A DNA stretch of 64,000 bases from Anaeramoeba flamelloides (GCA_027625915.1 JANTQA010000015.1:5423001-5487000); one strand, 5' to 3'. Positions 34,201 through 46,365 are shown, counted from the stretch's first letter. The notes: generated by a model from the sequence alone, not told the origin. Numbers and translations are program-made.

Positions 34201-36456
34201 TTATTACTTGTTTTTGGTTGTATCAGTTGGACGAATTTAGAACCCTAAATGAAGGGAATAGTTTTAAATTGAAAAATCAAAGCATAAGAATGTGAAAATT
34301 TGTACGTTTTAAATTTCAAAATTAAATTGTAGATATTCTCTAAAAAGAAGCCGAAAATTTAATATAAATTAACCTATCTATATTATTTGTTCAAGCAAGA
34401 AAATAAATACACCTCTTTTATTTCATGACCACTCATTCTTTTAATGACTTTCAGGAAGTTCCACATTACATAATGAAAAAATTATTTTTGAAGTTTAGAA
34501 AATTATTCCTTTCAAATCATGTCTCAAAAGATATTTCTTTTTGAATTTGGGAAGACTTTTCATTGTTTCGACTTCTAATTATCAAAATAAAACGGAATTT
34601 TTGATTTATTTTCATTTAGTAATTAGATAATTAAAGTTGAAGGTAAAAAAATATTTTTTTCGATGTATTCAATTAACGAAATAAAAATTTTGAGGTTATA
34701 AAGTTATTTGAAAGAACTAAGAAGTTCTTTTATTACTTTTTTATTAGAAGAAAATAAGTTTTTTGAAAAGGTACCTTCCAAAATTTATTTGGTATTTTCG
34801 TTGGTAATAAATATTTTACTTGAAAAAAAAAAAAAAGAATTTAGTTGTTTTCTCTTGAATTAAGGTTTTTGGGACACATTGGTAAATTGTGTGTTCTAAA
34901 AAAACATCTTTTATATGATTAAAGTGAATATAGTTTTAATATCTAATAATTTAAATGTTTTTGGGCAAAAAATTGTATTTTTTTTTTTTTTTTTTGTTTG
35001 CCTTTAAAATCTCTCTAACGACCTCTAAGAAAGACAACGAAGAATATATTTATATAATTAGTTTTTCAAACAAGTCAGTTATTAGTACTTTTCTGTTTAT
35101 TACTTGTTTAAATTCAATAATTTCAATATAATTCAAACTATTTTAAAATTACAAGTTCATGATTAGTCAGAATAACAAATGTAATCTAAATTTACTATCA
35201 ATCAAGACTAATTTTCACCACCCATTTTATTTGTGTTCTAATTAATTCAACAAAACATAAAATAAGAACAAAAAAAAAAACACAAAAAATAAATATTTTT
35301 TGCAAATTTTTTTTTTTTTTTCACATCTGTTTAAAGATCATAAATACCTTTACCAAAAGCAATAAATATGATTTTTACTTTATAATCATATTTTTTTTTT
35401 CGAAAAATACTTTTAATTTATTCAATTTAAACTTTGGGTTTTAAAATTGTCAAATTATAATTCAAAAAAAAATCAAATTCAAACTTGTTGAATTTCAAAA
35501 TATTATAATTTAGTTGTCAATTTATTATTATTACTATTATTATTTTATAATTATTTTATTTTTTTGAAAAATAATGATTTACTAAAATTTAAGAATAGTA
35601 TTATTTTGATAAAATTAAAATAAAGAGATTAAATTTTTGATAAATTTTGTAGAAAAAAGTTTTTTTGAAATTTTTATCTCAAAAAAAGGAAAATTTCAAG
35701 AGATGTTTAACTGTTTAAAAAAAAGAGATTATATGGAGAGAATCATTAATTATCAATTCAACTTCTTTTTATTTTAAAGTTAGGTGATACGTTTGTTTTT
35801 GTTATACTAATATGTTTTGATTATAGGTTTTTAGAAAGAAAGATGATATATTATTTTGGTTTGACAGTTGAATAAAAAATGGGCAAAATATTCACTTAAT
35901 TTTGTGATTTTTTTATGTCTCAATAGAGTTTTTATAGAAGTGGGTAGAATTTGCAACTCTATTTTATAGTGGAAACAAATGCAAATTGACATTTTTAGCA
36001 TTAATAATTAAAATAAGATGTAAATTTATTTTTCATTTTTTGATGGGAAAATTGAGAATTTGTCTATTTCAAAAAAGACGATTTAAATCACCCTAAAAAC
36101 AGTTTATTATTTTTAAATTCAATAATTTTTTGAGAATTGAAATTAATTTTGATTAATAATCTCAAATAATATATTTTGGTACCCACTTTTTCGATTTTTT
36201 TCATGAAAAAAAAAAAAGAAAATTGAAAAAGCAAATAACCCTTCTATGCCTTCGAGGTGTATAACTTGTTTCTATATTAAACCTTTTTAATCTAGGCGTG
36301 GTAATCTTTTTTTTATCTGGAATATTATCTTAAATTATAATATTTGTATTTAGATATTAAAAAATTGATTTTTAGATATTTTTTGGTTGATAAAAAATAA
36401 TTATTTTTTAATTTTTTCTTATAATTGATATTATTATTATTTATATTAATACACAC
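31213..36456. other. Very long gene-free stretch with scattered repeats
   Basis: More than 5 kb without a supported gene. The 117-codon minus-strand frame at 31582-31935 lacks a domain and has ordinary intergenic composition. 33638-33795 is one member of a repeat pair (see separate entry). AATAAGGGAGTG near 32139 and its near-inverse near 32640 may bound a decayed TTAA-type element of about 500 bases. A hairpin-like GGGTTTAGG / CCCTAAA pair lies near 34156 and 34242. Confidence 0.45.
33638..33795 (+). repeat. Dispersed repeat pair, copy 1 (paired with 50879-51040)
   Basis: Shares TTTTAGAAATGATATTTTT, CAATAAATTAAACTTC, GAGATAACTCT and AATTAATATTCATTTTGGAA in the same order with 50879-51040. 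Similarity may extend right to about 33920 and, in a different order, near 50720-50800. No coding frame. Confidence 0.75.
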
Positions 36457-36960
36457 ACTTCCAAAAATTTGGACACACCCAAAACCAAAAATAGGAAAAA
36501 AAACCAGATTTATTGTATTTTACAAACGTAATATAAAATAAAATTTAAGTTGTGCATTATTAATGGTTTAATAAGTAATCATTAAAATACAAATAAAAGA
36601 AAAAAATATCAAACCAAAAAATATAAATTAAGGTGTGCCCAAAAGAATGAAACGAGCAGAAAAAAAAAATGTATTGGTAAATTTGTTGAAATTTTACCAA
36701 TAATTGTTGATCAATCAAATGATAAGATATCATCTACCAACTGTATGTTATTTTTCAATTTAACAAGCTCAACACTATCCTTCTATTAAATATTGAAAAA
36801 AAAATTCCAGATCTAACGAAACAGATTACCTAACTACAAAAAAAGAAATGAAAACAAAACAAAAAAGACAAAAAAAAAAAATAATTCGTAAAATCAAAAT
36901 TCTTTACAAATTGATTTCTTAAGTAGAGTTTTGTCATTCTTCCAACTGTTTAAACTGTGT
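36457..36960 (-). repeat. Diverged minus-strand relative of the 13525 repeat
   Basis: The reverse complement of about 36640-36900 follows the order of 13640-13880: TTTTCATTT, GTTTCGTTAGATC (for GTTTCGTTGGATC), TTGGTAGATGATATC, TTGATTGATCAA, ending near a GGGCACACC word. At the other side, GGACACACCCAA near 36466 and its near-inverse near 36633 bound a ~180-base unit comparable to the inverted CAAAATTTTTAACACACC unit at 13872-14060. Confidence 0.6.
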
Positions 36961-37019
36961 GTAGATTTTTGGAATATAGTTTATTTTACTTATTTTAATT
37001 TTTCTCCTTTTTATTTTTA

Positions 37020-37064
37020 TACGGTCAATTCCACTTTAAGAAAGAAACTTTAGACCCAAGTTAC
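37020..37064 (+). mobile_element. Possible solo end of a family-1 MITE
   Basis: TACGGTCAATTCCACTTTAA followed by GAAACTTTAGACCC resembles the left end of family 1, but no right half follows; an (AT)n run begins at about 37070. Probably a truncated copy. Confidence 0.45.
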
Positions 37065-37068
37065 CATG

Positions 37069-37069
<1 letters not shown>

Positions 37070-37105
<36 letters not shown>
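37070..37105. repeat. (AT)n microsatellite
   Basis: A continuous AT alternation of about 35 bases directly after the partial MITE end. Confidence 0.9.
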
Positions 37106-37108
<3 letters not shown>

Positions 37109-37719
37109 GTAAATTCATTGTTAATTTTTATTTACACATTTAAGATTTCAAAAGTCCAATTTTTTATACTTTTTCTTTTTTTTTTATGATGAAAAATTTT
37201 GTTGAAATTATGTTCATTAAAAGTATATTGGTTGTAAAAATCTAAATATAATAGTTGTGTCTTTTGTTTTTTTATTTTTTATTTTTTTTTTCATTCTTAA
37301 TATAAAAAAATAAATGAGAATAAATAACTAAAAAAGAAAAAGAGTGAATTAATTTTATAAAAACGAAATTATCTAAATTATCTAAATAGATATCTTTATG
37401 TCGTTCATAAAAATAAAATAAAAATAACCTTCTGTTACTGGATCAAAACCCACTTAGATTGGGAAATTATTCAAAAAAAAAGTAACTTTTTTAGTTGTTA
37501 GAAAATCTTAAAAAATGTCAAAATTTTTGATTAAATATTAAATTTAAATAAAAAATTGAAAAAAATTCTGAAGAAAGACTTTGATATTATTCAAAAGAAA
37601 TTATAATTATTTGTATTGTTATATGTTATAGAGTAGAGACAATTTTGGTTCTTTTTGAAAATTTATAAACAAAAATTTAGACATTAGGTAAGTGCCGTCA
37701 AGTATTGTAGAGTTGTTAT

Positions 37720-37720
<1 letters not shown>

Positions 37721-37755
<35 letters not shown>
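37721..37755. repeat. Poly-T tract
   Basis: About 35 consecutive T, the longest homopolymer in the window. Its length is likely unstable in sequencing. Confidence 0.9.
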
Positions 37756-37756
<1 letters not shown>

Positions 37757-38193
37757 TTTTTCATTTAAAGTTTGTGTACTATTTAACACACAATACAATT
37801 AATTAAAAAAAAGCTCAAAAAATAAAAATTTTTTTAAAAGAATATTATTTACCCTAAGACCCACCTTTTTTTCAGAATTGTGTTTAATTTGAAAAATGAT
37901 ACCTTTCTTTATTATTTACCATTTTTTTCAGGTATTTCAAGATTTTTTATGTGCTTTATTTAAATATTTGGTGCCTTATTTGATTTTTGTGAGTATGTGC
38001 TAAAATTTTCTTATTTAAGAAATAAAAAGAAAAAATTGAGTTATATTCTTTTAATTTCTCAAAAAATAAAAAAATGTAATAGTAATCTTCTAAAATTCAA
38101 AATAATAGAGAAAAATCAAATATTTTACTGTATTCTTATAAATATTGGGGGTATTAACAGTATTTTTCTTGATTTTTCTGTTTTAGTCTGTTA

Positions 38194-38480
38194 AGTGTTC
38201 AAGGTTTTTTTGGGGTTTTCTATTTTATTTTAAAAATATATTGATTTTCGTTAGGTTTTTTTGAATTTTCTATTTATTTGTTAAGTGTTCTAGGTTTTTT
38301 TTTACTTTTTGAAATAAACAGATAATTTCAATAAATTTTCTGTTTATTTCGAAAAGTAAAAAAAAAACTAACGAAAATCTATTGATTCACAAAATAAATA
38401 GAAAACCCAAAAAAAACCTAGAACACTTAACAAATAAATAGAAAATTCAAAAAAACCTAACCAAAATATATTATTTTTCA
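38194..38480. repeat. Palindromic repeat, family 3, copy 2
   Basis: The best preserved copy. The block at 38236-38304 (TTAGGTTTTTTTGAATTTTC then TATTTATTTGTTAAGTGTTC) is found almost exactly inverted at about 38405-38475. Inside, AATAAACAG and CTGTTTATTTC pair around 38325-38350. The arms themselves contain a repeated 'TTGTTAAGTGTTCTAGG' module. Confidence 0.85.
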
Positions 38481-39214
38481 AATCAAACTAAAACTCAAGA
38501 TAGCCTAAAGGTTGTTTTTTTTGTTTTTTGAATTTGTAAAATAAAAAGAAAATAAAATTTTTGTTCATTTAAATTCTAAAATTCAAAAAATCCATACAAA
38601 ATTTTCAAGAATTAAAATGAATTTAATAAAAATCAATAATTTTACTCTTTTTTTTTCCAATTTCCGAAAAATTAAAAGTTCTAGCAATCAATTAATTTCC
38701 TAATTATAAAAGAAAAAAATAAAAAAAATTTTTTTATTAGAGTGGAAAAATGTTCATTATTATAAATCAGTTACTGAATAGCAAAAGAAGAATCTTATAG
38801 CCACGAAACCCCACTCTGACCACAAAATTGCCTAATTTTCCAAACATACTGTTTGAATATTTTTTAAAAAAGTGAAATAAAGCCGAAAATTGGATAAAAA
38901 TTTCAATTTTTCAATACTAAAACCTCTTTTTATCTGATATATATATATATATATATAATAATTTTCAGTCAAATTTTTGAATTTCGCAAATAAACCTAAA
39001 TTCAATATTTTAAAATATAAATTCTACTTTAATCTATTCTAGAAGAAATTCCAAATAAGAACCAATTACTAAACTAAACTTTAACAATTATTTATAAATT
39101 ATACCTCAAAAAAAAAAAAAAAAAAAAGAAATAATAAATAATAAATAAATTATCGGTATGTTAAAATTTTGAAGATAGCAAAAAAAAAAATATCTTTTCA
39201 AATTTTTTGAATTC

Positions 39215-39440
39215 TATTTGGAAAATTGATCGATCAAATGGTTAGATATCATCATTTAAATTTATTTAAGTTTTTCTGTTTTGAAGAACACCATTTTAAT
39301 CTAATACCAATGGTTGAAAAAATTTTTAATCCAACGAAACAAATTACATAATTTATAAAATGAAATGAAAACAAATACTAAAAGGATGGAAAAAAGATTT
39401 TCATATTTTTTAAAAATATAAATTATTTACAATTTGACTG
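39215..39440 (-). repeat. Diverged minus-strand relative of the 13525 repeat
   Basis: Contains ATTGATCGATCAAATGGTTAGATATC and, further right, AATCCAACGAAACAAATTAC and AAATGAAATGAAAACAAA, which are the inverses of words at 13640-13830. The first word is given as its core GATCGATCAAATGGTTAGAT. Decayed, with no coding content. Confidence 0.6.
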
Positions 39441-39894
39441 AAAACCTATTATTGTGATTCTTTGCTTAAAAATCAATTTTTTTCAAATAATAAAACTTAT
39501 TGTAATAATTTTACACATATCTTCATAAGTTCAAAGAATAAATTTACGATCAAATTGAAGATCGATCAGCTAAGAACCAAAATATGGGAAAATTACACTT
39601 ATTGCCAGATAATTTTTTTACCCATTTCATCAGAGATTCTAAACATTCAAATGTTTTTTTACTGTTATATTCTAATATATAAAATAAAAAAAAAAATAGA
39701 AAAACCTCTGAAATATTCCCGGGTTCTTATAATTTGAAATAAAGAGAAATTTTGCACAAAAATAATTTGAAATAATCAGCAAAATTTATCTCTCAAACAA
39801 AGTTAGAGGAGTGTAATCTAATAATAAATTACCTAAAGTATTCCAATATATAAATATAGCTCTTTTATAAATATCAGGCATAGTATATCAAGTC

Positions 39895-41083
39895 TTAATG
39901 ACTATGTTTACTTTTGACTATTTAATTTATATTATGTTTTTGAAAGGTATTCATCATTGAAAAAACTCACAGATATTTAATCATTGAGATAGAAGTCTGA
40001 AAAAATGAATTATTTTCTAAATTTGAATGGTCAATTATCTAAAAAAATTGAAAAAAAACGTCGGAAAAAATCAAATTTTTGGAGAAAATAACTTTTAAGG
40101 TGAAAAATGGAAAACTCGTTGAGAATTATCAACTCGTATTTATTGATTTGTGAGTTAAGTTGAGATAGTTTTCCATTTTCACTTGAAAGGTCAAAATGGA
40201 GAAAATTTAAAATTTTTGAGGAATTGTTCTTTGTTATTTTAAAACAAAGGTAAATTTGATAACAAGCACTTATAATTGTTCTGTTTGGATCAAATCCAGG
40301 AAAAATCTCAATTCCTAAAAAATTGAAAGATCCTTTTTTCTGAACTGAAGATATAACAATCAAAATTTTTTTTTAAAAATAAAAAAAAAATTTCGTTTTT
40401 GCAAATTTTTTTCACTAAGATAAACCAATGTAATATTCCACAAAACGTACATCTACCCAATTTATATTAAAACTAAATATTCAGTTGTTTGAGAGAAACA
40501 AAACTGACAAAACAAAACATCTAAAAAGTACTTTAAAAAGAAACCAAGTGCTTCGAGTATTAGATAATGGTGATTCTGTCGAGCAATTAAATAGAGTAAA
40601 ATATATTTAAAAGTGTTGGTAATAACTCCAATTCAAGAAAAATAAAAAAGAACCAAAGGAATCAAAGGAACCAAAGGAACCAAAGGAACCAAATAAATAA
40701 AGAGAACAATCACAATTCCATTGTTAATAATTGTTATGATTTGCGAGACAATTTGAGAATTCAAGCTACTCAATAATCAAAACTCACAGACACAAGATCT
40801 TTTAGAGTTAGAGTAATTTATTTAGATTGTTTAAAATCATCTTCAAGTTTCAAGACCAAAAACCGTAGTTATTTTTCTTTTTCGTTTTTACGTTTCTTAA
40901 TAAAATTTTTCGAGTTTATCCTATCTATTTTTTTTTTTTGTTCATTTTTCAAAATAAAATGAACGAAAAATGCGATTTTGATCCAAATTAGAGAATTTCT
41001 TCATTAATATCCCTTCATAATTTAAATTAATTTGGATCTAAATACTGTGAGATAATTTTGTGAATTGTCATCGTCGTCCTTAA
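39895..41083. mobile_element. TTAA-flanked non-autonomous element, ~1.19 kb, copy 2
   Basis: The left end is TTAATGACTATGTTTACTTT; the right end in reverse complement is TTAAGGACGACGATGACAAT. It has the same internal hairpin position as copy 1 (arms AAGGTGAAAAATGGAAAAC and GTTTTCCATTTTCACTTGAA near 40089 and 40169), followed by TCAAAATGGAGAAAATTT. Identity with copy 1 is roughly 65 percent by eye. It contains a 9-base minisatellite at 40651-40694. Confidence 0.75.
40651..40694. repeat. Nine-base minisatellite (AACCAAAGG)
   Basis: About five head-to-tail copies of AACCAAAGG, one with a C-to-T change, inside the TTAA element; absent from the copy at 18332-19488. Confidence 0.9.
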
Positions 41084-41514
41084 ATAAAAAACCAAATTTC
41101 CAATTAATTCAAATAAATTTTTGACTTTTCATCTTCTATTTCCTCTTTTCACTAATGAAATGGCCCACTTTCATAACACTTCATCCAATAAGCATTTCGA
41201 GCTCAGACGATTTTAAAAGTTTATTCACCTTGAAACCAATAAAAGCTTTTATTCAAAGCGGAGCGTAAAATCATCAAAATAAAAAATGAAGCAAAAATTT
41301 AACAACATTTATTTGAACGGAAAGTAAGCAATTATTTTTTGGTTATGTATCTTTGGGCTCACGTGTTTGAAGATTCTCAATCTCGACCATTAGGTTTCCT
41401 TTAAAGTGAATCTTAGTGTGTTTCATTACAAGTTTTAAATAATATTGAAAGAAGTTTTTTTTAAAAGATAAGCCTCAAAATTTTCATTTTTCTCTCATTT
41501 TTCAAACTTCTCAA

Positions 41515-42309
41515 ATGCTTTCTCTTTGCCAAAACAAAATCAAACAATCAGTTTCAACAAAATTGTCTTGTAGATTATTTACAAGCCTTGTAATTTTACT
41601 TTTTTTCAAAAAAAAACAAAAAAAAAATTTTCTTCAAAATTAACATTTTGCTGTTTGAATGTTTTTTTTTTTTTTTTTTTCTTACTCTAACTTTTTTTAG
41701 TTTGAAATGGAAAAACTACCATTTGATTTCACCCAAGACAATTATGAAAAAGTTGACAATATCCTATCCAAATACCCATCAGAACAAAAAAGAAGTGCGA
41801 TCATCCCATTACTTCATTTAGCACAAGACCAGGAAGGCTTCGTCCCAGAATCTGCAATGATGAAAATTGCATCCATTGTGGCTTGCCCCGTCTCAAAGGT
41901 CTTTGAAACCTTTACCTTTTATACAATGTTCCGCCCCAAGCCTGTTGGCGATCATGTCATCGAAATCTGTACAAATCTTTCCTGTACGCTTCGTGGTGCT
42001 GATCAAATTTTAAATGCAATCCAAGACAAATTAGGAATCAGAATCGGCGAGACCACAAAAGACAACAAGTTTACTTTATTAGAGGTTGAGTGCCAAGGTG
42101 CGTGTGCTACAGCCCCAGTCGTGGTTATTGACGGCAACTACTATGAAGACGTTGAAGTAAAATCAATTAACAGTATTCTCAGAGACTTTGCTCGTGATGT
42201 TGTCCCAAAATCTGGTACCCAATCAAAAAGAAACGGACCAGAACCAATGGGTGGTAAAACTACTTTAAAGACAGAACCTTGGGCTCAAAAAATTCGTGAA
42301 GATCTTTAA
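41515..42309 (+). CDS. NADH dehydrogenase 24 kDa subunit (NuoE/NDUFV2 type), organelle-targeted
   Basis: 227 residues in two exons: 41515-41589 (25 codons), intron 41590-41700, then 41701-42309. The subunit carries the N1a [2Fe-2S] cluster and works with the 51 kDa flavoprotein in NADH oxidation. In hydrogenosomes this pair can feed electrons to ferredoxin or hydrogenase. Cluster ligands are intact: C115 and C120 in CTNLSC, C156 and C160 in CQGAC; 'HLAQDQEGFVPE' and 'TFYTMF' are family hallmarks. Exon 1 encodes a basic, Ser/Thr-rich start ('MLSLCQNK... RLFTSL') with no acidic residues, a typical mitochondrial/hydrogenosomal presequence with an arginine shortly before the likely cleavage. The C-terminal 'NGPEPMGGKTTL' block is also typical. 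The A+T-rich 5' region shows no clear promoter. Confidence 0.95.
41590..41700 (+). other. Intron separating presequence from mature NuoE
   Basis: 111 bases, beginning GTAATTTTAC and ending CTCTAACTTTTTTTAG. CTAAC is a good branch point 11 bases before the AG. Splicing keeps the frame (...FTSL then FEMEKLPF). Confidence 0.85.
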
Positions 42310-43045
42310 ATCCTGACAACAAAAATTTAAATCAAAAAAAAATTAAATTGAACCAATCACATCATACAATTTACTGTATAAGTAATTTAGAAGACTCGGA
42401 TTTATTAATAGTATTTTATTCTTTTCAAATTTTAATGTGAGGCTTTGTTAAATTTTTTAATTTTAATTTGCTTTTTTTTCTTTTTTTCACAAACAATCCA
42501 AATTAAAGCTATTTTTGGATTTTTTTTTAATTATTTTCTATTTATGGTTTCTTTGAAATAGAAAAACCTTTTAGTCACATTTTTCTTTTTTGATCATTTT
42601 TTTTTTTTTTACCTCAAGACTGTTGGCTCCTTGCTAAAAAAATTTAATTTTGTCTCAAAGTTTGATAAAAAAAAGCTAAATTATAGCAATAAACTGGTTT
42701 TGTTTTTTAATTGCTTTGCAAAGATCTTTTTCATATAAATTTTGAGTGTTTTATAAACAAAGATTTGTTTGAAAAATAGAAATATAAATTTTCATTTATT
42801 AATTTATTAAATGGTAGTTTTATTCGGGTTCCACAATAAAAATAACACATTTGTTTTATGGTATTTAAGGGATTTCAAAATATTTCAGTACCGTGTATTT
42901 TTGAATTAAATTGGTTTTCAATAAAGCTATTTGTTACTGATTCTAAAAAATGAAATTGCTTAAAAAATATAAAACAAACAACAACTTTCAGGTACACAAA
43001 GATGAAAGAAATACATTAAATTAATATTTATTGTTGTATTTAAAG
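42310..43045. other. Gene-free stretch after NuoE
   Basis: T-rich 3' region. Several poly-T runs (42527, 42599) could serve in 3' end formation. Nothing else supported. Confidence 0.5.
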
Positions 43046-43282
43046 TACTGTTAATTGTAAAATAAAAAGAACAAAATTTTCATTCATCTTTCCCAAAAAA
43101 TAAAAAAACACCTTCCAAAGAATTAAAATAAATTATCAAAGTTTCACAATCCTAAAAGCGGATACTAATTATTTAAACCTGTTTTATGGAATTAAAAATT
43201 TAAAATGTTACATGATTGATGAAAAATGTTTTTTAGAAAGCTGAATGAAAATTTTGTTCAATTTATTTTGTATCAAATAGTA
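43046..43282. mobile_element. TA-flanked MITE, family 2, copy 3
   Basis: The left end TACTGTTAATTGTAAAATAA then AACAAAATTTTCATTCATC pairs with the right end in reverse complement, TACTATTTGATACAAAATAA then AACAAAATTTTCATTCAGC. About 237 bases. Confidence 0.9.
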
Positions 43283-43857
43283 TTGTAATAGACTAGAAAG
43301 AAATATTTTGATTCCAATATTTTCTATCAAGATTGAAATATATTTAAAAGTATGTGTTTTTGGTCGTGTATTTTCGATTCAATGAGGTAGTGAAACTGTG
43401 ACTTGATGAAAATAAATTCTCGGTACAAGTATTGTGTATGTTCTCTATATAGTATTTTAATATAAAAAGTTCATACATTATCCATATTATGAAAAGTTTG
43501 AAAATATATAGATTAATTGTCTAGGATCAAATGGTCTTTAAAGAAATAGAAAATTTAATTTCTATCCCATCATAAGATAAAAAAATTCAATTTTTGTTAC
43601 ATCCTTAGAAAATATTTTTTTTTTTTTTGAATAAACCAAAAGAAAAAGTGAATATTCAAAAGAAAAGAAATCATTTAAAATTAGAGGAAACCTCAAAGTA
43701 TTTTTTTAGATTATTTGCAATTAAAGTGTTTAAACCTGTGGTTTATTTGAAATTTTCGAAATCGAAGATCTGTATTAATATAAGAATTTTTATTTTTTTT
43801 TATCAAATGACGATAACCAAAACAAATACTATAAAATAATTATTTTTCCTCTATTAA
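43283..43857. other. Gene-free stretch
   Basis: A+T-rich with a 70-codon lysine/isoleucine frame at 43627-43839(+) of intergenic composition. Nothing supported. Confidence 0.5.
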
Positions 43858-44059
43858 TACAGTCAGTTTCACTTTTAAGGCACAAAATTTCAACGAAATT
43901 TAAGACACAAAAAAAATCTCAAATTAAAACACAAAATTCAAATTCTAGTAAAAATAAATTGTAAAAAATTAAAATTCCAAATTTTGTGACTTAATTTGTG
44001 ATTTTTTTGTGCCTTAAATTTCGTTGAAAGTTTGTGCCTTAAAAGTGAAACTGACTGTA
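43858..44059. mobile_element. TA-flanked palindromic MITE, family 1, copy D
   Basis: 202 bases and the most symmetrical copy: CAGTCAGTTTCACTTTTAAG on the left, its exact inverse on the right, TA outside both. Very close in sequence to copy A. Confidence 0.93.
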
Positions 44060-45653
44060 TTTATATTTTAAAATAATATGTTATAAACATATTCCAACCT
44101 GTCAAATACAAATTGAAATATATTATACGAAATAAAATTATGTGTCTTATGAATTATTAGTGTAAGTAGGAATGTTTATATTTTTCTGATGAATGATATT
44201 TTTTCAAAAATTTTCAAGATTTTTTTATAAATCAAGTGTTATTTTTTAAAATCAGTATTAAAAATCCGGACAGAAAAAAAATATTTATTGAACACTCTAT
44301 CTGATTTAAAAAACTAGAATTAAATAAAAAAAAACTCAAAAGGGTGATTATTGTTGTCAATATTATGGAAAAAATCAATCACTTCAGTTAACATAGTGAA
44401 AAATATAAATTTATCAGTACCAAAATGAAATAAATATGATCAAAAATTTGATAGCAAAATATATTAAACTTTTTTTATTCATTAGTTATTTTGATAACTA
44501 AATTAAAAAAAAAAAAAAATGACATTTCTACACATATAATTTAAACAATCTGTACTAAAGACTATATTTTTTCTCTAATCTTACTTAATAGATTTTTTTT
44601 TATTTTTTAAAGTTATTTTTTAGTTAATTATGATAACTTATCTTTTTGATGTGTTGGGCCTCTAGTAATGATAACTTTTCGACTTGATTTGAATAAAAAT
44701 CGTAATTTTGACCCCCATCTAAGAATAATATTAATTTAAAAAAAAAACAAATATTTTTCTACTTCTCTTTATTTTTTTGATATAATTTTCTTTAATTACA
44801 CCATTCTCTAAATAAATAAATAAATAAATATTTCATAATCTTAAACATAAAACACTCGTTTTATTGGAATATTATTAATATATTTAAAAAAATAAAATAA
44901 AATAGTAATGTTTTATTGTTGATGGGGGTAGTATAAATTACACTCTAAATCTCATTTTACTTAAATTTTCTCAAAGGTAATTTAAGCATAAAATCATATA
45001 TTTCACAATGGTTCAATGGAAAGGCACACCCAATTTTTTTATATTTAAAAAGCAAAAAAAAAAAAATTGAAAATAAAAGAGAAAAAAGAAAAAGAAAAAA
45101 AATTAAAATTTAAAAAGTGTTTATAAGAAGCAATTGGTCAAAAATAAATAACAATAAAAAAAAATACGATCGTTAACAAAAGACTTCTCCAATCACAAAC
45201 ATGAAATTTTATATGGATTTAATAATTTGATAATTAATTATGAATATTCACTTGGGGGTTATTATTTAATTGTTTTAATTTTTTTTTTTTTTTTTTTTGT
45301 TCTGATTTGCTTTAAATCTTTGGTTATTTTTTTAGCCTTTTACTTTTTTGTTTTTATTTTAGACATTACTCGTACTTTCGTGTTTTGGCGCCAAAGTTTT
45401 AACAAGTGGCCTCATGATATTTTACTTTTAATTCTTCTTCCCAATATAAACAATATTTGCCCAGGGGGGGATAAAATAAATTTTTTATTTCTTTGGTTTA
45501 AAGTGAAAGACATTCCATATTTATCTTAACAATTAAAAGAAAAAAGAAAAATCAAAGCTGAAGAGAAAAATGAAAAAGAAAAAATTGTTGAAATTAAAAA
45601 AAAAATTCTTAAATTCAAGATTTTAAATTTGATGACATTATGAGATAAAACCG

Positions 45654-45719
<66 letters not shown>

Positions 45720-46225
45720 ATATATATATATATAGCAATATTATTAAGCGGGATAGTATTTCTGAAAATCTTTTAGACGGTTAATACAAATATCCTATGA
45801 ATTTATAATACATTATGATTGATTTTTTAATATGTGATGAATTGAAAAAAAAATTTTTTGTGAGAAAAATACGGAATTTATAATTTCAATTTTTTTGTTT
45901 AAAAGTTTTTCGTGAGTTATTTTAACTTTTAGAATAAAATTTCTCATTGAAAAAAAATCAAAAATTCAAAACAATAAATCCAGAGGTTGGAGATTGAATT
46001 TAATAATAATTTTTTAAATGTTTAACTTTTTTATTTTTATTTTTTAAAATTGAAGAAACATTAAAAATCGAAAATTTTCTAATATTGATGATCATTCATA
46101 AGGTTTGTATTGTAAAATGTAAATTAGAATTTATTCTCAAAAATCAAATTTGGGTCTATTATAAAATTTCATGGTAAGTTTGGCATATATAGGTTTATAT
46201 ATATTTTAATCTCGATAATTAATGG
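44060..46225. other. Gene-free stretch
   Basis: A+T-rich. A 100-codon frame at 45227-45529(+) is T-driven and unsupported. A perfect TTTGGCGCCAAA palindrome (about 45384-45395) resembles an E2F half-site pair, and a GC-richer patch (CCCAGGGGGGGATAAAA) lies near 45460. An AAATAAATAAATAAATAA run is near 44811. Confidence 0.45.
45657..45734. repeat. (AT)n microsatellite with GTAT interruption
   Basis: About 78 bases of AT alternation with three TGTA units near 45707-45718. Confidence 0.95.
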
Positions 46226-46249
46226 ATTTCCAAAAAAGTGGGTTTTTTG

Positions 46250-46365
46250 GATTTTTTATACTTTTTACCTTTTCCAAATTTCCCTTCTTAAGTTGCTTGG
46301 GCTCTATGTTCCTTCTCTTTTTGTTTTTTTAGGTGTTTGGGAAAGGTAAAAAGTATAAAAAATCA
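46250..46365. repeat. Long hairpin
   Basis: GATTTTTTATACTTTTTACC at about 46250-46269 (continuing TTTTCC) is inverted at about 46343-46365, with roughly 65 bases between. The left arm is preceded by TTTCCAAAAAAGTGGGT (46227), which is the terminal motif of the repeats at 47140-48188 and 59772-60349. Confidence 0.7.

Noticed and set aside
34150-34250. GGGTTTAGG / CCCTAAAT pair resembling telomere repeats
   Set aside because: Single occurrences, not tandem arrays; no telomeric context.
45227-45529. 100-codon frame containing 'DITRTFVFWRQSFNKWPHD'
   Set aside because: Mostly phenylalanine and leucine from T runs, no family resemblance, no upstream or downstream exon evident.
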